Source: Opitutia bacterium UBA7441
Lineage (GTDB): Bacteria > Verrucomicrobiota > Verrucomicrobiia > Opitutales > Coraliomargaritaceae
Reading direction: 5' to 3'
Assembly (NCBI GenBank): GCA_002480015.1
Contig: DLQD01000041.1
Location: 1 to 7,913, forward strand
Length of the DNA stretch: 7,913 nucleotides
The notes below the pieces were generated by a model. The model was not told where the DNA came from. It did not search any database and saw nothing but the letters and a program-made list of their open reading frames with translations. The stretch's first letter is position 1; each line of letters begins with the position of its first letter. Positions 5,519-7,913 of this stretch are shown here, one piece after another. The translations under genes and the position numbers were made by a program.

Positions 5519-7639
5519 CTAGAAGCGACTGGTGATCGAAAAACTCGCGTTAAAGGGTGCGCCAACGGTCACCTGGTGGTCTCCATGTGCGTTCGGGTAG
5601 TGATCTGTATCGAGCAGGTTTTTAATGTTGAGCTGGAGACGCAGATGATCCGAAAAGTCGTAATAGGCGGCCGCATCGACGCGGACATAACTTGGTAATC
5701 TGGTATCGTTGTCCTTCGTGATATAGCTTGCATCTTGGTAGGTCAGGCCCAGACCGAGTGCGAATTTTTCCGTCAGCTGGTAGCGGTTCCAAACGGAGAA
5801 CGAATGCTCCGGTAGCTCGCGGGGACGGTTGCCATCCACTGTAGGATCTTGTTCATCATGGATCTCTCCGTCGAGGTAACTGTATCCAGCGGAGATAAAC
5901 CAATCCTCGGTAATTTGCCCGAGGAACTGCGCTTCGAAGCCATAGACATTTTGCTCCACGCTGAAGAAATTGCCTACACCATCTGTTTCTTTTGCATCTT
6001 GCTGCAGATCGAAAACCGCTGCGGTGAAACTCATTTTAGAATTGAAGTCCCATTTTACGCCTGCTTCTAGATTGGTGTATTCATCCGGGTCGAGTTGGAT
6101 GTCGTCTTCTCCTATGCTGGCAAACTGATCGCCACTCTGAGGCAGGAAGGTTTGGCTGTAACTCGCATAGAATGAAATATTTCCCTTAGGCTTAAAGACC
6201 AGTCCGATTCGGGGCGTGATTTCCTCATCCAACTGGCCGCGACGAGCGGAAATGTCGCCGCCTGCATTTAGGATGTCGACCTCATAGTCGAAGCGGTCGT
6301 AGCGTGCTCCGAGGACTAGATCCAGTTGCTCTAGAAGTGCGATCTCATCCTGGAAATAGACAGAGAACACATTGAGTTCGGCCTCGGTATTGTCGTTGAA
6401 GGTGGCGAATGGGTTACCTTGGAAACTTTCGACATCTGCCAGGTCGATGGTCGAACCGGCTGCAACAAAACGGTCATTGTTGTTGTCAGTAGCGACGAAC
6501 TCCATGCCTGTCACGATGGTATGACCGATTCTACCTGTTTCGAATTGGCCGATCAGGCCGCCTGACAAAGTAAGTGTCTCTCGTCGGGTCGTGTCGACGT
6601 AACCACTAAAGGAGACTTGCTCGGGGGTGATGGTTTCGTCGTATCCACTGGTGTAGTAATTTGCGTAGTACTTGTCGTAATCGCCAAAGGCGAAATCGAC
6701 GCGAGCCTTCAACTCGTCCGAGAATCGGTGTTGTAGTGCGGCCCGGAGAATATGTGCCTCGAAGGTGGCCTCACTCTCATCGTCATCGCCGAAGAAGATA
6801 TCATCCAGCTCTTTGGCGGGTTTCCCATCAGCTCCGGTCGGTATCCCACGATCGATGAAGCGTTTGTTATCATTATATTCATAGGAAAGGTCGAGTGTTG
6901 TTCTGTCGGAAAATACGAATTTGAAGGTCGGATTGATTCCGAAGCGATCGCCGTCGTAGTGATCTCTATGGTTTTCCAGATGTTCATAGTAGGCGTTGAT
7001 TCGGAATGCAGATCCCTCGCTGAGACTGAAATTACTGTCAATTTGTCCCTTGTAGGCGCCGAAGCTGTCCACACTTACTTGGTATTCGGTGAAGTCGCTG
7101 CCAATGACGCCTTTTTTCATTACGCGATTGATGATACCGCCTGTGCCACCGCGGCCAAAGAGTAGGGCGTTGGGGCCGCGGAGAATTTCCAACTGCTGTA
7201 AGTTGTAAAGCGGGCGGTAATATTCCACATCGTCGCGCACCCCATCGACAAAGAAATCAGCCGTCGAGCGGCTGCCGCGAAAGACCACTGCATCGCGATG
7301 ACCCTCGCCCTGGGCGTTGTTGACACCCGGTGTGTAATTAACGATATCAGCGATGCTGTCAAAGCCCTGCTCTTTGATCTGCTCGGAGGTCGTGATCGAT
7401 AGACTCTGTGGCACATCAATGATGGGGGTCGGCGTTTTCAAGGCGTTGACCTGGTCCGTATAGAGATACTGTTGTGAGACGATGAAATCCTTCAGCTCGT
7501 AAACATCCGTTTGTTCAGCATCTTCGCTACCTTGCACGGCGAATGGCGTCGCGGCGATCATCGCCAGCAGAGCAAAGGTTCTAGGCATCTCGGATAATAG
7601 GGTTCTCACTGCTTGGTCGCTTTTGTTTTTCTGTTTCAT
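5519..7639 (-). CDS. TonB-dependent siderophore-type outer-membrane receptor
   Basis: This 706-residue outer-membrane transporter would import a scarce ligand, most likely a ferric siderophore, using energy from TonB-ExbBD, which are not in this window. The N-terminus is a long signal peptide with hydrophobic core at about 21-35. A TonB-box-like YELKDFIV follows at 47-54. The plug runs from about 66 to 175, with DVPQSLSI (75-82), FRGSRSTADFFVDGVRDD (120-137) and the siderophore-receptor signature LRGPNALLFGRGGTGGIIN (153-171). The rest is a 22-strand-type barrel of alternating aromatic strands, with acidic loops such as FFGDDDESE and a terminal Phe. Length and motifs fit the TonB-dependent siderophore receptor group (FhuA/Fiu-like). 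The ATG at 7639 keeps a complete signal peptide; an internal ATG at 7588 would give a shorter one. No good Shine-Dalgarno is seen, and a small inverted repeat abuts the ATG. Two Fur-like sites upstream suggest iron repression. Confidence 0.93.
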   Translation of the reverse strand: MKQKNKSDQAVRTLLSEMPRTFALLAMIAATPFAVQGSEDAEQTDVYELKDFIVSQQYLYTDQVNALKTPTPIIDVPQSLSITTSEQIKEQGFDSIADIVNYTPGVNNAQGEGHRDAVVFRGSRSTADFFVDGVRDDVEYYRPLYNLQQLEILRGPNALLFGRGGTGGIINRVMKKGVIGSDFTEYQVSVDSFGAYKGQIDSNFSLSEGSAFRINAYYEHLENHRDHYDGDRFGINPTFKFVFSDRTTLDLSYEYNDNKRFIDRGIPTGADGKPAKELDDIFFGDDDESEATFEAHILRAALQHRFSDELKARVDFAFGDYDKYYANYYTSGYDETITPEQVSFSGYVDTTRRETLTLSGGLIGQFETGRIGHTIVTGMEFVATDNNNDRFVAAGSTIDLADVESFQGNPFATFNDNTEAELNVFSVYFQDEIALLEQLDLVLGARYDRFDYEVDILNAGGDISARRGQLDEEITPRIGLVFKPKGNISFYASYSQTFLPQSGDQFASIGEDDIQLDPDEYTNLEAGVKWDFNSKMSFTAAVFDLQQDAKETDGVGNFFSVEQNVYGFEAQFLGQITEDWFISAGYSYLDGEIHDEQDPTVDGNRPRELPEHSFSVWNRYQLTEKFALGLGLTYQDASYITKDNDTRLPSYVRVDAAAYYDFSDHLRLQLNIKNLLDTDHYPNAHGDHQVTVGAPFNASFSITSRF

Positions 7640-7653
7640 CTAGAGCTTTCTAG
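7640..7653. repeat. Inverted repeat abutting the receptor start codon
   Basis: CTAGA (7640-7644) and TCTAG (7649-7653) are perfect reverse complements around a 4-base loop. In the mRNA the stem would end immediately before the AUG, where a Shine-Dalgarno would normally lie. It may affect translation initiation. Confidence 0.4.
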
Positions 7654-7666
7654 CCTTGTCTTTATT

Positions 7667-7685
7667 AAAGAGAACCAGTCTCAAT
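7667..7685 (-). promoter_or_regulatory. Probable Fur box (proximal) of the receptor gene
   Basis: The minus-strand site ATTGAGACTGGTTCTCTTT has the dyad GAGA-N5-TCTC and agrees at 14 of 18 scored positions with the Fur-type consensus AATGAGAATNATTCTCATT as I recall it. It lies 27 nt before the receptor ATG and overlaps the expected -10 region, a standard position for repression by iron-bound Fur. Confidence 0.6.
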
Positions 7686-7707
7686 AGGCGTCGTCGTGCA
7701 CTGTCAA
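7681..7707 (-). promoter_or_regulatory. Probable promoter of the receptor gene
   Basis: A perfect -35 hexamer TTGACA occupies 7702-7707 on the minus strand. The -10 is less clear: TATTGA (7681-7686) at 15-nt spacing, or TTGAGA (7679-7684) at 17 nt. A weak -10 masked by a Fur-like site is consistent with a repressed promoter. The -35 is convincing; the exact -10 is uncertain. Confidence 0.5.
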
Positions 7708-7712
7708 TACAT

Positions 7713-7731
7713 TTTGATACTGAATCTCATT
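7713..7731 (-). promoter_or_regulatory. Possible second, distal Fur box
   Basis: The minus-strand site AATGAGATTCAGTATCAAA matches the same Fur-type consensus at 13 of 18 positions by eye, strongest in its left half (AATGAGA). It lies just upstream of the -35 hexamer. Its dyad symmetry is weaker than that of the proximal site, so it is less secure. Confidence 0.35.
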
Positions 7732-7760
7732 TTCAGGTGTCACATCTAGGGTGATAAGCC

Positions 7761-7783
7761 AAAAAAACCGGCTGACTGGCCGG
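7761..7783 (-). terminator. Intrinsic terminator of the right-edge gene
   Basis: On the minus strand the stem CCGGC/GCCGG, extended by one G-U pair and closed by a 4-nt loop, is followed directly by seven T (7761-7767). It starts 33 nt after the stop of the partial gene at the right edge. It separates that gene from the receptor promoter and works only in the minus direction. Confidence 0.85.
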
Positions 7784-7816
7784 CTATTCGGAATGCAATG
7801 ATTGGGAGGTATCGTT

Positions 7817-7913
7817 TTACTTGGGCTGCCAGGGGCTGAGCACTTCGTCGGCGATCTTTCGTGCCAGATCACGGGTCAGTCGTGGCATTGCTTGGTATTC
7901 AGATTGCAAAAAA
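7817..7913 (-). CDS. C-terminal fragment of an unidentified protein (possibly LptE-like)
   Basis: The last 31 codons of a minus-strand gene enter from the right edge and end at TAA (7817-7819). The visible tail, containing AMPRLTRDLARKIADEVLSPW before the final QPK, is an amphipathic helix ending in Trp. This resembles my recollection of the C-terminus of LptE-type lipopolysaccharide-assembly lipoproteins, but 31 residues cannot settle it. That it is a real gene end is supported by the intrinsic terminator 33 nt downstream. A 63-codon open frame overlapping it (7681-7872) has a composition unlike a protein and crosses the terminator, so it was not accepted. Confidence 0.6.
   Translation of the reverse strand, partial: FLQSEYQAMPRLTRDLARKIADEVLSPWQPK

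Noticed and set aside
6752..7165. 137-codon plus-strand open frame opposite the receptor plug and barrel
   Set aside because: It is antisense to well-conserved receptor motifs and shows no start signals of its own.
7681..7872. 63-codon minus-strand open frame ahead of the receptor
   Set aside because: It overlaps the real C-terminal reading frame (7817-7913) out of phase, runs through the T-run terminator and the promoter/Fur region, and has low-complexity, non-protein-like composition.

Overview
The window looks like chromosome from a free-living, moderately GC-rich Gram-negative bacterium. A TonB-dependent outer-membrane receptor and a lipoprotein-type binding protein indicate a diderm. 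The long (about 300 residue) PurC and the receptor's TonB-box-like segment (YELKDFIV) suggest Verrucomicrobiota (Opitutae-like). That placement rests on recall of the families, not on a search, and is moderate at best.

Layout. A tRNA-Glu(UUC) gene lies on the minus strand at the left edge, back to back with purC (+, SAICAR synthase, de novo purine synthesis). Downstream on the + strand is a pair joined by an ATGA start/stop overlap: a small four-helix membrane protein resembling the ABA4/DUF4281 family, and a membrane-anchored calcineurin-like phosphoesterase whose N-terminal metal-site motifs are altered. These meet head-on a minus-strand import block, read from right to left: a 706-residue TonB-dependent siderophore-type receptor, then a PhnD-like binding lipoprotein, a PhnC-like ATPase and a PhnE-like permease. 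The last two are coupled by another ATGA overlap. The right edge holds the C-terminal end of another minus-strand gene followed by a clear intrinsic terminator.

How the parts may work together. The receptor is preceded by a consensus -35 hexamer (TTGACA) and by two sites resembling Fur boxes, the proximal one covering the expected -10 region. This suggests iron repression. The receptor would move a scarce ligand across the outer membrane, and the Phn-type ABC system just downstream would take a ligand across the inner membrane. The ABC genes are of the phosphonate/phosphite family, but no phosphonate-degrading gene is visible, and the receptor is of the siderophore class. The most interesting possibility in the window is therefore an iron-regulated TonB/Phn-type import cassette whose substrate is not simple phosphonate. 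A hairpin between the receptor and phnD-like genes could tune read-through.

No mobile element, CRISPR array, integrase or obvious sign of horizontal transfer was seen.
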